Numbered from the stretch's first letter, positions 24,270-32,193 are shown. The stretch: 45,553 nucleotides of DNA from an uncultured Collinsella sp. (GCA_902496775.1 CABVCF010000003.1:1-45553); one strand, 5' to 3'. Numbers and translations: made by a program. The notes: a model not told the origin generated them from the sequence alone.

Positions 24270-24800
24270 ATGTACGACTTCGAATCTCATATCGTCGATA
24301 TCCCCGACTATCCCGAGCCCGGAGTCGTCTTTAAGGACATCACGCCGCTCTTTGGAAATCCCGAGGCGCTCAAAGCCATGACCGATGCCCTCGCCGAGCA
24401 CTTTGCCGGCATGGGAATCACTAAGGTCGTGGGCCCCGAGGCTCGCGGCTTTATGGTCGGTGTGCCCGTGGCCGTCGCCCTGGGCGCCGGCTTTGTTCCC
24501 GCACGTAAGCCGGGCAAGTTGCCGCGCGAGACCGTGAGCCAGAGCTACGAACTCGAGTACGGCACCGATTCAATTGAGATCCATGCCGACGCTATTAGCT
24601 CTAAAGATACCGTGTTGATTCTGGACGACTTGGTCGCGACGGGCGGAACCGTCGAGGCAACAGGTAAACTGGTGCGAGATATGGGCGCAAAGCTTGTAGG
24701 TTACGGTTGTATCCTTGAGCTTGCGTTTCTCAACCCGCGCAAGAAGCTCACGCCTTCTAACGAGGATGTTGAGCTCTTTAGCCTGGTAACGGTGGACTAG
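24270..24800 (+). CDS. apt: Adenine phosphoribosyltransferase
   Basis: 176 residues from ATG 24270, which has AAAGG at 24258-24262; an in-frame ATG at 24255 lacks one. Converts adenine and PRPP to AMP (purine salvage). The PRPP-binding signature VLILDDLVATGGT is intact, with IPDYPEPGVVFKDITPL near the start and GPEARGFM in the middle. Confidence 0.95.
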   Translation: MYDFESHIVDIPDYPEPGVVFKDITPLFGNPEALKAMTDALAEHFAGMGITKVVGPEARGFMVGVPVAVALGAGFVPARKPGKLPRETVSQSYELEYGTDSIEIHADAISSKDTVLILDDLVATGGTVEATGKLVRDMGAKLVGYGCILELAFLNPRKKLTPSNEDVELFSLVTVD

Positions 24801-24832
24801 CCGCTACCCTTAGATACCGGAAAGGAAGCTAC

Positions 24833-25954
24833 ATGCGCACAGCAAACACGCACAAAAACATGGCACGCTGCGCTGCTACGGCAACCCTCGCTTGTGTTTT
24901 GGGCCTGGGCCTCGTGGCTCCGGCCTACGCCGATACCGCATCCGACCTTGCTGCTGCCCGTACCAAGCTCGAGCAGATTGGCACCCAAACCCAGCAAATT
25001 CATGAAGAACTCTCCGCACAGACGCAGGAGCTTGATCAGACTGCAGGCGAGATCACGCAAAAGCAGCAAGAGATTGCCGAGGGCCAGGCAAAGCTTTCGA
25101 GCTACGTTGCCGGTGAGTACAAGACTGGCGGTCTGAGTCTCCTTCAGGTTCTGACGGGCGTCGACGATCTGGGCGACATGCTCAACCGTCTGTTCTACTA
25201 CGGCAAGGTTTCTGACAAGCAGGCCCAGACCATTCAGGAGGTCAAGGACCTTAAGCAGCAGCTCACCGATAAGCAGACCGAGCAGGAAAAGAACGTCGCC
25301 GTGACGCAGAAGAAGGTCGACGAGCTCAATGCCCAGCAGGCTGAGGCCCAGAGTGTCGTGAACTCCCTGGATTCACAGCTGCAGGCCGAGCTTGCTGCCG
25401 AGGCCGAGGCCAACGCCGCGCTTCAGGCTGGCATCAATGCCAGCACCGCCGAAAAGGCCACGGTGAGCAACGACACCGCCGGTACGACCGAGAACACCAA
25501 TAATGGTGGCGGCACGACCAACAATGGTGGCGGCAATACGCCTGCGCCCGCTCCCGCTCCTGCCCCCACGCCGCAGCCCGTGACGCCCGCTCCGGCTCCG
25601 ACGCCTTCCGCACCGAGCCAGTCCGTTGACGGTGGTACCGTTGTTTCGCGCGCCTACAGCAAGCTCGGTTATGCTTATTCTTGGGGCGGCATTGGACCGA
25701 ACAGCTTTGACTGCTCCGGTTTTGTAAGCTACTGCCTCACCGGCCGTTATTGCCGCCTTGGCACCACGGGAACCTTTATGGGCTGGACCCGCGTGTCCGA
25801 TCCCCAGCCTGGTGACGTCGTGGTTAACTCTTACCACACCGGCATCTACATTGGTAACGGCCAGATGATCCATGCTTCCGACTACAAGACGGGCGTTATC
25901 ATCAGCTCCGTCGCAGCCGGTATGAACAACAATTACATTTTCGTTCGCTACTAA
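24833..25954 (+). CDS. Secreted NlpC/P60 peptidoglycan hydrolase
   Basis: 373 residues. A signal peptide (about 1-33, with CVLGLGLVAPAYA and a cut after AYA) precedes a coiled-coil domain (about 35-200), a Gly/Asn then Ala/Pro-rich linker (about 213-262), and an NlpC/P60 domain. Catalytic Cys294 lies in FDCSGFVSY and His335 in YHTGIYIGNG. It should cut D-Glu-diamino-acid bonds in cell-wall peptides, as RipA- or CwlO-type enzymes do, with the coiled coil serving for control or binding FtsEX-like partners. AAAGGAAG precedes ATG 24833. Confidence 0.93.
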   Translation: MRTANTHKNMARCAATATLACVLGLGLVAPAYADTASDLAAARTKLEQIGTQTQQIHEELSAQTQELDQTAGEITQKQQEIAEGQAKLSSYVAGEYKTGGLSLLQVLTGVDDLGDMLNRLFYYGKVSDKQAQTIQEVKDLKQQLTDKQTEQEKNVAVTQKKVDELNAQQAEAQSVVNSLDSQLQAELAAEAEANAALQAGINASTAEKATVSNDTAGTTENTNNGGGTTNNGGGNTPAPAPAPAPTPQPVTPAPAPTPSAPSQSVDGGTVVSRAYSKLGYAYSWGGIGPNSFDCSGFVSYCLTGRYCRLGTTGTFMGWTRVSDPQPGDVVVNSYHTGIYIGNGQMIHASDYKTGVIISSVAAGMNNNYIFVRY

Positions 25955-25976
25955 GTGTTTTAACTCAGCAAACAAC

Positions 25977-26016
25977 AATGGGCCTCGTATCCTTTGGGAG
26001 CGAGGTCCATTCTTTT
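25977..26016 (+). terminator. Intrinsic terminator after NlpC/P60 gene
   Basis: Stem 25977-25987/26001-26011 (11 bp with one G-T pair), 13-nt loop, tail CTTTT. It separates the hydrolase from degV. Confidence 0.75.
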
Positions 26017-26047
26017 ATCTCGATCGCCCGTTTTGCGTTTAAGAAAC

Positions 26048-26069
26048 AATCTAGTTTTGAATACTAGAT
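26048..26069. promoter_or_regulatory. Operator upstream of degV
   Basis: ATCTAGT (26049-26055) and ACTAGAT (26063-26069) form a dyad around 7 nt. The 16-mer AATCTAGTTTTGAATA (26048-26063) matches 15 of 16 bases with 27721-27736 in front of the DUF1836 gene. It lies upstream of the degV -35 region, fitting an activator site. Confidence 0.6.
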
Positions 26070-26096
26070 ATGCACAACGTCTGTCCAAAAGATAGC

Positions 26097-26102
26097 TATA
26101 AT
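26097..26102 (+). promoter_or_regulatory. -10 box of degV
   Basis: A consensus TATAAT lies 29 nt before ATG 26132. No good -35 is found at 16-18 bp, consistent with dependence on an activator bound at 26048-26069. Confidence 0.55.
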
Positions 26103-26131
26103 TGTTGAGGAACAACTAGAAAGGACCCTCA

Positions 26132-26998
26132 ATGAGCTGGGCGCTTATCTCCGATTCGAGCTGCAATCTTCGCGATTGGCAGCCAACCGCACCTCATACC
26201 ACCTTTGCATTTGCACCCCTTAAGATCAGAGTGGGGGAGCGCGAATTTGTCGATAACCTCTCGCTCGATGTTCACGAGCTTAATGTTGCCATTCAATCGG
26301 AAGCCAGCGCATCATCGAGCGCCTGCCCAAGCGTAGGGGAGTGGGCTGAGCTCTTTAAGCTTGCAGACAAGACGATCTGCATGCCCATCTCCGAGGGCGT
26401 CTCGGGGAGCTACAATGCCGCTGCCACCGCGCGTGACATGGTGCTTGCCGAAGAGCCCAACCGTCAGATTCATTTGGTTAACTCGCGAGCCGCAGGTGGC
26501 AAAATGGATTTAATCTTTTTGCTGTTCGATCGCTATCTTGCAAGCAACCCCGATGCTTCCTTTGAGGACGCCTGCGCCTACTTCGATAGCTTGGAGCAGA
26601 ACAGCAAGATTCTCTTTAGCCTGTGTAATTACGAGAACCTTGCAAAGGCTGGACGCATTCCTAAGGCAGCCGGCGTTATTGCCAACAAGCTCAATATCCG
26701 CATTTTGGGCACGGCGAGCGAAGCGGGCAAAATTGAACTCGTTGGGCACACGCGTGGCGAAAAAAAGATGCTCAACAAGATTGTTGACACCATGGAGGCC
26801 GAGGGTTTCACGGGCGGCGAGGTCATCATCGATCACGTTGAGAACGAAGCTGGAGCCCAGGCGCTTGCTGAGCGGATAGTCGAGCATTGGCCCGATTCCA
26901 AGACGATTGTCATGCCCTGCAACGGCCTAGATTCCTATTACGCCGAGATGCACGGTCTCATCATCGGCTACGGCATGGGCGTGGCTTCGGGCCGATAA
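26132..26998 (+). CDS. DegV family protein (fatty-acid binding)
   Basis: 288 residues. DegV/FakB proteins bind a fatty acid and present it to a kinase (FakA) for acyl-phosphate formation, which feeds PlsY. The start WALISDSSCNL, the VSGSYNAA loop (SEGVSGSYNAAATARD) and the GGKMDLIF and KAGRIPKAAGVIANKLNIRP-like segments fit. Here the usual TSQ/S-type pockets are partly altered. AAAGGA precedes ATG 26132. No fakA is in the window. Its promoter shares an operator with the convergent DUF1836 gene. Confidence 0.88.
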   Translation: MSWALISDSSCNLRDWQPTAPHTTFAFAPLKIRVGEREFVDNLSLDVHELNVAIQSEASASSSACPSVGEWAELFKLADKTICMPISEGVSGSYNAAATARDMVLAEEPNRQIHLVNSRAAGGKMDLIFLLFDRYLASNPDASFEDACAYFDSLEQNSKILFSLCNYENLAKAGRIPKAAGVIANKLNIRILGTASEAGKIELVGHTRGEKKMLNKIVDTMEAEGFTGGEVIIDHVENEAGAQALAERIVEHWPDSKTIVMPCNGLDSYYAEMHGLIIGYGMGVASGR

Positions 26999-27018
26999 TG
27001 TCCACCTAGACAAACGTA

Positions 27019-27062
27019 CGGGCGGGACAAAGAGCCAGTGGCCCTTTGTCCCGCCCGCTTTA
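27019..27062. terminator. Shared terminator between degV and DUF1836 gene
   Basis: A perfect 14-bp stem (27019-27032/27044-27057) closes an 11-nt loop and is followed by CTTTATA. It lies between two convergent genes and may serve both directions, though the minus side has no T-tract. Confidence 0.7.
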
Positions 27063-27070
27063 TACATCGG

Positions 27071-27682
27071 CTAGCTATTAAACCCATTGAACTTGAGATA
27101 GCTCATCAGGTACGCCTTCGAAACGAAGGAAGATACCGCACTGCGCACAAGCAGCGACTCGCGTGTGACCTGATGCGCTGTATCTGGTACAGGCGTCTGC
27201 TCGATAGAAAACGCGGCGCGAATTGATGCCTCAAGCTGGTCGACCACATAATCGAAGGCCGTCGGGGCATCGTAGCTCAAACGCTGAATATTAAAAAGCG
27301 CCTGAACCGCAGCGATGGGCAGCACCTGCTTAAAGATACAAATGGCGATGAGACGCGCAATCTGCTCACGGCCATACTGCTTTTTAACCGGAGCAGGAAC
27401 GAGACCGACCTTCACGTAGTTATTGATCATCGAAGGCGTGATAACGGGCTGCTCAACGCAAATCGAAAGCGGCTCCATCCACAGCGCAACATATTCAATA
27501 ACCTGATCGCGATAGAGCGTTACGTTGGGCAGCTGGTCATAGCGTGGCAGGCTCAACGCGTTGAGTTTACCCACTATATCGGACTGAATAAATGCATCCG
27601 GCAGCACCGTCGGCTGAATATCCTCCGGCTTAATGCTGACCGATGTATCGGACATCGGGATAACATGTTTGACGTGGTTCAT
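27071..27682 (-). CDS. DUF1836 protein, probable DNA-binding regulator
   Basis: 203 residues from ATG 27682 with GGAGGAA upstream. The DUF1836 signature is clear: LPNVTLYRDQVIEYV, then ITPSMINNYVKVGLVPAPVK and YGREQIARLIAICIFK. The ITPSMINNY part with the following Lys/Tyr/Arg segment is a MerR-like winged helix. The function is unproven; the family is often next to degV in Firmicutes, as here. A palindrome sits in its own promoter spacer and a matching motif lies before degV, so it probably controls both. Confidence 0.88.
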   Translation of the reverse strand: MNHVKHVIPMSDTSVSIKPEDIQPTVLPDAFIQSDIVGKLNALSLPRYDQLPNVTLYRDQVIEYVALWMEPLSICVEQPVITPSMINNYVKVGLVPAPVKKQYGREQIARLIAICIFKQVLPIAAVQALFNIQRLSYDAPTAFDYVVDQLEASIRAAFSIEQTPVPDTAHQVTRESLLVRSAVSSFVSKAYLMSYLKFNGFNS

Positions 27683-27706
27683 AAGGTTCCTCCGTTCATT
27701 TTCTAT

Positions 27707-27736
27707 ATTGTATTCTAGATAATCTAGTTTTGCATA
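27707..27736 (-). promoter_or_regulatory. DUF1836 promoter with operator in the spacer
   Basis: On the minus strand TACAAT (27712-27707) is a -10 box, with ATGCAA (27735-27730) as a weak -35 at 17 bp. The spacer contains the palindrome CTAGAT-A-ATCTAG (27715-27727), and 27721-27736 matches the degV operator at 15 of 16 positions. Binding here would cover the promoter, suggesting autoregulation. Confidence 0.6.
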
Positions 27737-27749
27737 CCACATAGCCGCC

Positions 27750-27796
27750 AAGAAAAAGTGGTTTGACTGTACATTGATGCACCGTCAAACCACTTT
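27750..27796 (-). terminator. Intrinsic terminator after trxB
   Basis: A 13-bp perfect stem (27796-27784/27767-27755) with a 16-nt loop. On the minus strand the descending arm runs into TTTTT CTT, giving the T-tract for trxB transcription. Confidence 0.75.
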
Positions 27797-27836
27797 GTTT
27801 AAAGATAGCAACCTTACATAAGATATATTATCGTAC

Positions 27837-28775
27837 TTATCCGCGTAGGAAAGCGTATGCGCTGGTTGCCGCTATGGCCCCGTCCGAAACAGCGGTCACA
27901 ACCTGACGCAAACGCTTGGAACGGATATCGCCGGCTGCGAATAATCCGGGCGTACGGGTGGCCATCGAATCGTCGGTAACAATGCCGCCGTCCGGAGCGA
28001 GATCGACTAGATGCTCAACCAGCTCGGTGTGTGGCTGCGTGCCCGCAAAGACAAAGATGCCAAAAGAGCCAGGTTCAAAGGACTCAGTGTGTATTTCACC
28101 AGTCGCATTGTCCTTGAACGTGATTGTGGTGGGCATCGCTTCACCAGAAAGCTCCACAATACTAGTTTGGTACCTAACTGAAATATTGTCCTTAGCAAGT
28201 ACCTTATTCACAACGCCCTCGGGTGCACGGAACTGATCGCGACGCAACACAATGGTCACGCTGCTGGCAATGTCGGACAGGAACAGCGCCTCCTCGCATG
28301 CCGAATTGCCGCCTCCGATAACAAAGACCTGCTTGCCACGGAAGAACATACCGTCACACGTCGCGCAATACGAAACGCCACGACCTCGATACGTGTCCTC
28401 GCCAACAAAACCCGCAGGACGTGGCGTGGCGCCCATGCACGCAATGACGCTCTTGGCCGTTGTGTCGCCCATATCATGATGGAGGGTAAATTGAGCCGCA
28501 TCGGCATCGTAATCGACGCCTGTCACCATACTCCATTCAACCTGAGCCCCCAGGCCTTCAGCATGCTGTTGGAATCGCTCACCAAGTTCGGCGCCGCTCA
28601 GCAGCGGAATACCAGGATAATTCTCAATCTCGTTGGACGTGGCGATCTGTCCGCCAGACATGCCCTGCTCAAGGACAGTCGTCGTCAGGTTGGCGCGCGC
28701 CGCATAAATGGCGGCAGCATAGCCCGCAGGGCCGCCGCCGATAATCGCAACATCGATTGTCTGATCGGTAGTCAT
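27837..28775 (-). CDS. trxB: Thioredoxin reductase
   Basis: 312 residues from ATG 28775 (GAGAGGA upstream). A low-molecular-weight flavoenzyme that passes electrons from NADPH to thioredoxin. FAD site GGGPAGYAAA (13-22), redox disulfide CATC (Cys137, Cys140), NADPH site GGGNSACEEA, and the C-terminal TRTPGLFAAGDIR motif. Transcribed away from the glycosyltransferase gene and towards the DUF1836 gene. The thioredoxin gene itself is not in the window. Confidence 0.94.
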   Translation of the reverse strand: MTTDQTIDVAIIGGGPAGYAAAIYAARANLTTTVLEQGMSGGQIATSNEIENYPGIPLLSGAELGERFQQHAEGLGAQVEWSMVTGVDYDADAAQFTLHHDMGDTTAKSVIACMGATPRPAGFVGEDTYRGRGVSYCATCDGMFFRGKQVFVIGGGNSACEEALFLSDIASSVTIVLRRDQFRAPEGVVNKVLAKDNISVRYQTSIVELSGEAMPTTITFKDNATGEIHTESFEPGSFGIFVFAGTQPHTELVEHLVDLAPDGGIVTDDSMATRTPGLFAAGDIRSKRLRQVVTAVSDGAIAATSAYAFLRG

Positions 28776-28893
28776 GAACAGTCCTCTCGTCGAAACGTTG
28801 TCGTTCTTTGCGCTCATACCCAAATTTACGTGAACGTGACACTCATGCACTACAATGATAAATCCGTGTTACAACGTCGAAGGGGAGTTATCA

Positions 28894-30195
28894 ATGGATC
28901 AGACGCAGACGAGCGACGACGCTCCCCTGCTCACGCACAGCACCCCCCAATCGAAGCAAACCACGCTCTTGGCTCAGCAAAAACCTCTCGTGACCATCGT
29001 GCACGCCTCGGTCGGCTCGGGCCACAAGGCCGCCGCAAATGCGATTGCGCAGGCATTCGACCTCATCCGCGGCACCAATGGCATCCCCGAGGATGTTGAG
29101 ATTGAAGTACTCGATATCCTTGATTTTGGACGTATTAAATTCGACGGCAATAAGACCGCGGCTTCTTTTACGGGAGCCACGCGCCCAATTTACGACCTGA
29201 CCTGGCGATACACGCTTACGGGACATCTTCTCTGGGGTGGCGGCACGGCATGGTCGCGAATTATGTTCCCCGCCTTCAACGACTATATTCGTAGCCGCAG
29301 GCCCATAGCCGTGGTCGCAACACACATCACGGCAGCCAATGTTGCCGTGGGCGCCCGCGTAATTACGGGTATCGATTTTCCGGTTATCTGCGTACCGACC
29401 GACTACGAAGTCGAGGGCTGGTGGCCCCACAAAGACACCGATCTATTCTGTGTTGCCAACGAATTTATGGCCGAAACCCTGCGTCCGCGCAAGGTGCCCG
29501 AGGCAAAGATTCGCATTACCGGCATTCCTATTCGCACCGGATTCGACACGGATTACGATCGCGAGGAAGAGCTAGCCAAGTTCAACCTCCCCATCGACAA
29601 GACCATCGTGCTGGTAATGGCCGGCGCTAGCTTACCTCAGCCTTATGTCCGCTTTCGCGCGGCGATGGACCACACACTCCCCTTCCTGCGCAGCTTCGAA
29701 GACATGCACTTTGTCTTTTTGCCGGGCAAAGACGTAGAGTATGCCACCCGGCTGAAGACGCTCTTCGATGCCATGAAGCTCGAGAACGTCACGGTGTTGG
29801 ACTATGTCGACGACATGGCCGCCCTCATGCACGGTTGCGACCTGGCGATCCTCAAATCGGGCGGACTCACGGTCACCGAGTGCCTATGCGCACATCTGCC
29901 GATGATCCTGCTGGGCAAGTCCTATGGCCAGGAAAAAGCCAACACCACTATGCTCACCGGCATGGGCGCCAGCATGCACGTCACCACGGCACGAGAGCTC
30001 ATCGTAACCCTGCGCCACCTGCACGACCATCCCGAGTCGCTTAAAGCGCTGCTTATCAATGGCGAAGTGCTGCGCCGTCCACGCGCAGCCGAAGACATCG
30101 CCGTCGCCACCATGGAACTCGTAGGCAAACCCCAAAAGCGCAAACGAGCCTTCTGCCGCTTCTACTGGGGCGGAAAACCCGCGCATATCCGCTAG
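28894..30195 (+). CDS. MGDG synthase-like glycosyltransferase (UgtP family)
   Basis: 433 residues from ATG 28894 (AGGGGAG upstream). The N-terminal domain opens after a 35-residue Thr/Gln-rich lead with VTIVHASVGSGHKAAANAI, the acceptor-binding loop of monogalactosyldiacylglycerol synthases and processive diacylglycerol glucosyltransferases. The C-terminal donor domain has LAILKSGGLTVTECLCAHLP, where the SGG-T-E pattern binds the UDP-sugar. It probably adds sugar to diacylglycerol at the membrane for glycolipids or lipoteichoic-acid anchors. The very basic C-terminus (KPQKRKRAFCRF) may bind acidic lipids. Confidence 0.88.
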   Translation: MDQTQTSDDAPLLTHSTPQSKQTTLLAQQKPLVTIVHASVGSGHKAAANAIAQAFDLIRGTNGIPEDVEIEVLDILDFGRIKFDGNKTAASFTGATRPIYDLTWRYTLTGHLLWGGGTAWSRIMFPAFNDYIRSRRPIAVVATHITAANVAVGARVITGIDFPVICVPTDYEVEGWWPHKDTDLFCVANEFMAETLRPRKVPEAKIRITGIPIRTGFDTDYDREEELAKFNLPIDKTIVLVMAGASLPQPYVRFRAAMDHTLPFLRSFEDMHFVFLPGKDVEYATRLKTLFDAMKLENVTVLDYVDDMAALMHGCDLAILKSGGLTVTECLCAHLPMILLGKSYGQEKANTTMLTGMGASMHVTTARELIVTLRHLHDHPESLKALLINGEVLRRPRAAEDIAVATMELVGKPQKRKRAFCRFYWGGKPAHIR

Positions 30196-30208
30196 CATTG
30201 GATTGTCC

Positions 30209-30312
30209 GCTTACCTGCGGGAGGCCCCTATATATCATCCCATGCTCAAACATTCTCGCTTCGCTGCGAAACTGCGCGTGGGACGATATATAGGGGCCTC
30301 CCGCAGGTAAGC
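30209..30312. repeat. Palindromic element, copy 1
   Basis: Outer arms 30209-30236 and 30285-30312 are perfectly complementary over 28 bp. Inside them a second paired region (TCCCATGC with GCGTGGGA, one G-T pair) leads to a loop holding CTCAAACATTCTCGC and GCTGCGAAACTGC. It lies 13 nt after the glycosyltransferase stop codon. No T-tract and no gene. Confidence 0.85.
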
Positions 30313-30390
30313 TACGTTAACGTACTAGCAGCTACACTAGATTCTCCACCATTAGAATCTGCAAAGGCAAAACCGGAAAATATAAATATG

Positions 30391-30437
30391 GTAAGCCGAT
30401 ACGAGAAAGGAGATGTTCCTTTATCGTATCGGCTTAC
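30391..30437. repeat. 20-bp hairpin between the palindromic elements
   Basis: GTAAGCCGATACGA (30391-30404) pairs perfectly with 30424-30437, and inside it AAAGGA pairs with TCCTTT around GATGT. Downstream, after 14 nt, comes a run of seven T. It could act as a terminator for the glycosyltransferase transcript. The arms share GTAAGC/GCTTAC with the ends of palindromic copy 1, in the opposite order. Confidence 0.7.
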
Positions 30438-30471
30438 TAGAAAGAAAGGCTTTTTTTCAAGCGAGTAACCG

Positions 30472-30574
30472 CCCGCCCGCCTCTCACACATATCGTTCCA
30501 CGCGCAGTTTCGCAGCGAGCGAAGCGACGCGAGAATGTTTGAGCATGGAATGATATGTGTGAGAGACGGGCGGG
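30472..30574. repeat. Palindromic element, copy 2 (inverted)
   Basis: Arms 30472-30494 and 30552-30574 pair at 22 of 23 positions. The interior is the core of copy 1 in reverse orientation, with an extra 12 nt or so (GCGAAGCGACGC area). The arm sequence differs completely from copy 1 except the innermost ATATC, yet remains self-complementary, and the inner TCCC/GGGA of copy 1 is TTCC/GGAA here. Confidence 0.85.
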
Positions 30575-30592
30575 AGGGGTACGAGCGCCCCC

Positions 30593-30625
30593 GCGAGAAT
30601 GTTTGAGCATGGGATGATATATAGG
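30593..30625. repeat. Palindromic element, half copy
   Basis: These 33 bases are the exact reverse complement of 30227-30259 in copy 1: half of the core plus the start of the TATATA arm. No matching second arm is present, so it is a truncated copy. dut ends 36 bp further on. Confidence 0.85.
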
Positions 30626-30660
30626 CGGGTCGGGCCGGTCAGCGGAAAGTACGTAAACGA

Positions 30661-31104
30661 CTAAGCGACGCCGCTAGAACCGAAGCCGCCGGCTCCTCGG
30701 TCGGTTTCGTCTAGTTCTTGTACTTCTACGAGATTGACCGTGGGGGCTTCTTGGATGACGAGCTGAGCGATGCGGTCGCCTTTGTTGATTTTGATGCTGT
30801 TCGTGGGGTCTAGGTTGATGAGGATGACTTTGAGTTCTCCTCGGTAGTGGGCGTCGATGAGGCCAGGAGTGTTGACTATGGACAGGCCTTGCTTAATGGC
30901 CAGGCCGCTGCGGGGCTGGACGAAGCCGGCGTAGCCGTCGGGCAGCGCAATGGCCAAGCCAGTGGAGACCAGACGACGCTCAAAGGGCTTGAGGGTGCAG
31001 TCTTCGTTGGCGCGGAGGTCGAGACCGGCATCCGTAGGATGGGCGTATTTGGGAAGCTCGACGGTTGGGTCGAGACGTTTAATGTTAACGGTAATGTTGG
31101 ACAT
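30661..31104 (-). CDS. dut: dUTP diphosphatase
   Basis: 147 residues. Splits dUTP to dUMP, keeping uracil out of DNA. All five trimeric dUTPase motifs are visible: PTDAGLDLRA, QPRSGLA, the Tyr loop in LIDAHYRGEL, GDRIAQLVI and the C-terminal RGAGGFGSSG. The start lies 4 nt after nrdR, so both belong to one transcript that links nucleotide supply and sanitation. Confidence 0.96.
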   Translation of the reverse strand: MSNITVNIKRLDPTVELPKYAHPTDAGLDLRANEDCTLKPFERRLVSTGLAIALPDGYAGFVQPRSGLAIKQGLSIVNTPGLIDAHYRGELKVILINLDPTNSIKINKGDRIAQLVIQEAPTVNLVEVQELDETDRGAGGFGSSGVA

Positions 31105-31108
31105 GAAA

Positions 31109-31552
31109 TCACCTTAGCTTGTCGAGCTCTTGCAGAAACTCATCGACGTCTTTGAAATCGCGATAGACCGAGGCAAAGCGGATGTAGGCCACTTTATCGA
31201 TCTTGGCCAACCGCTTAAGAACCATATCGCCCAGCTCATGGGACGTAACGGCCGTAAGCGTACGGGAGCGAAGCTCGACCTCAATATCGTCAATGATCTC
31301 GTTGAGCTTCTTAGTGTCGATATCACGCTTGATCGTGGCGCGCATCAAACCGACCAGAAGCTTATTGCGGTCGAACCGTTGCTTAGTTCCGTCTGACTTA
31401 ATGACCTCGATAGGGTCTTCACAACGCTCAAATGTCGTAAAACGATAATTACATGAGCAGCATTCGCGACGGCGCTTGATGGTGTTATTAGATTCCTGCA
31501 TGCGGGAATCAACAACGCGGGTATGTGCCTTGCCGCATTTAGGACAGCGCAT
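31109..31552 (-). CDS. nrdR: Ribonucleotide reductase repressor NrdR
   Basis: 147 residues. Zinc-ribbon DNA-binding domain with CPKCGKAHTRVVDSR and CCSCNYRFTTFE (1-45), then an ATP-cone that senses dATP/ATP (GTKQRFDRNKLLVGL on). It represses nrd genes, none of which are in the window. GGAGG stands before ATG 31552. It follows the LysM gene by 51 bp on the same strand. Confidence 0.96.
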   Translation of the reverse strand: MRCPKCGKAHTRVVDSRMQESNNTIKRRRECCSCNYRFTTFERCEDPIEVIKSDGTKQRFDRNKLLVGLMRATIKRDIDTKKLNEIIDDIEVELRSRTLTAVTSHELGDMVLKRLAKIDKVAYIRFASVYRDFKDVDEFLQELDKLR

Positions 31553-31603
31553 GGTACCTCCTCTAAAACGATTACAAGGGTACCATGCGACGGTACTTAA
31601 ATC

Positions 31604-32056
31604 TTAGGAACGTGCGGGAACTTTAAGATGCGCACCGGCATCGAGCGAGCCATGCTCCAGGTGATTGACGTTGCGGATCATATCAGAGGTTTCCTGCGTG
31701 GAAAGACCTTCAATCGGATGCTCCTGGGCAAGCGACCACAAGGAATCGCCAGACTGAACACGGACGGTCTCGTAGGTAACGTTGGATGCCGACTCGGCAT
31801 ATGCGGCGTGACGAGCGCTGAAGATCGAGGTAGCAAGTACAAAGAAGAGCGTGAGCGCAACGGCCAGGGCGACAATCGTCGAGGCCTTCAGAGCAACGGG
31901 GGCCGAAGACGTGGCGACGCACTGGCTGCGGACGGGCTTGCCAGGCAGTGTTTGGAAACCAGATCGACCGCCTTTGACAACCGTGAAAGCCGGCGCCGCA
32001 GGCGTCTCGAGCTTAAGGGCGAGGTTTCCCTGGACCATATCCGTTGCGTTCATCAT
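31604..32056 (-). CDS. LysM membrane protein divergent from lexA
   Basis: 150 residues. A cytoplasmic N-terminus of about 57 residues, one membrane span (about 58-82, TIVALAVALTLFFVLATSIF), then an extracytoplasmic LysM domain (about 95-148, YETVRVQSGDSLWSLAQEHP). This architecture beside lexA matches the SOS-induced division suppressors YneA (Bacillus) and Rv2719c (mycobacteria), so a similar role is likely. SOS boxes lie in the shared intergenic region. AGAGGAG precedes ATG 32056. Confidence 0.85.
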   Translation of the reverse strand: MMNATDMVQGNLALKLETPAAPAFTVVKGGRSGFQTLPGKPVRSQCVATSSAPVALKASTIVALAVALTLFFVLATSIFSARHAAYAESASNVTYETVRVQSGDSLWSLAQEHPIEGLSTQETSDMIRNVNHLEHGSLDAGAHLKVPARS

Positions 32057-32123
32057 GTTCTCCTCTCGCGTGTTTTGCTGAGAACAGTTTTATCAAGCCG
32101 CGCGGACAAAAATGTCTAGCGCG

Positions 32124-32137
32124 AGAACGAATGTTCG
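32124..32137. promoter_or_regulatory. LexA box 1 (LysM/lexA region)
   Basis: AGAACGAATGTTCG: near-perfect match to CGAAC-N4-GTTCG, first base A instead of C. It is the box nearest the LysM gene. Confidence 0.8.
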
Positions 32138-32151
32138 GTTATTATTATCTT

Positions 32152-32165
32152 CGAACAGTTGTTCC
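32152..32165. promoter_or_regulatory. LexA box 2
   Basis: CGAACAGTTGTTCC, one mismatch at the last base. It lies between boxes 1 and 3. Confidence 0.85.
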
Positions 32166-32179
32166 TGTCAAGCAAGAAT

Positions 32180-32193
32180 CGAACATTTGTTTG
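32180..32193. promoter_or_regulatory. LexA box 3
   Basis: CGAACATTTGTTTG, one mismatch in the right half. It sits 23 nt before the lexA start codon, where LexA would block its own transcript. Confidence 0.75.

Noticed and set aside
30196..30660. Possible CRISPR array
   Set aside because: Repeats are few, palindromic, in opposite orientations and not separated by uniform spacers; no cas genes nearby.
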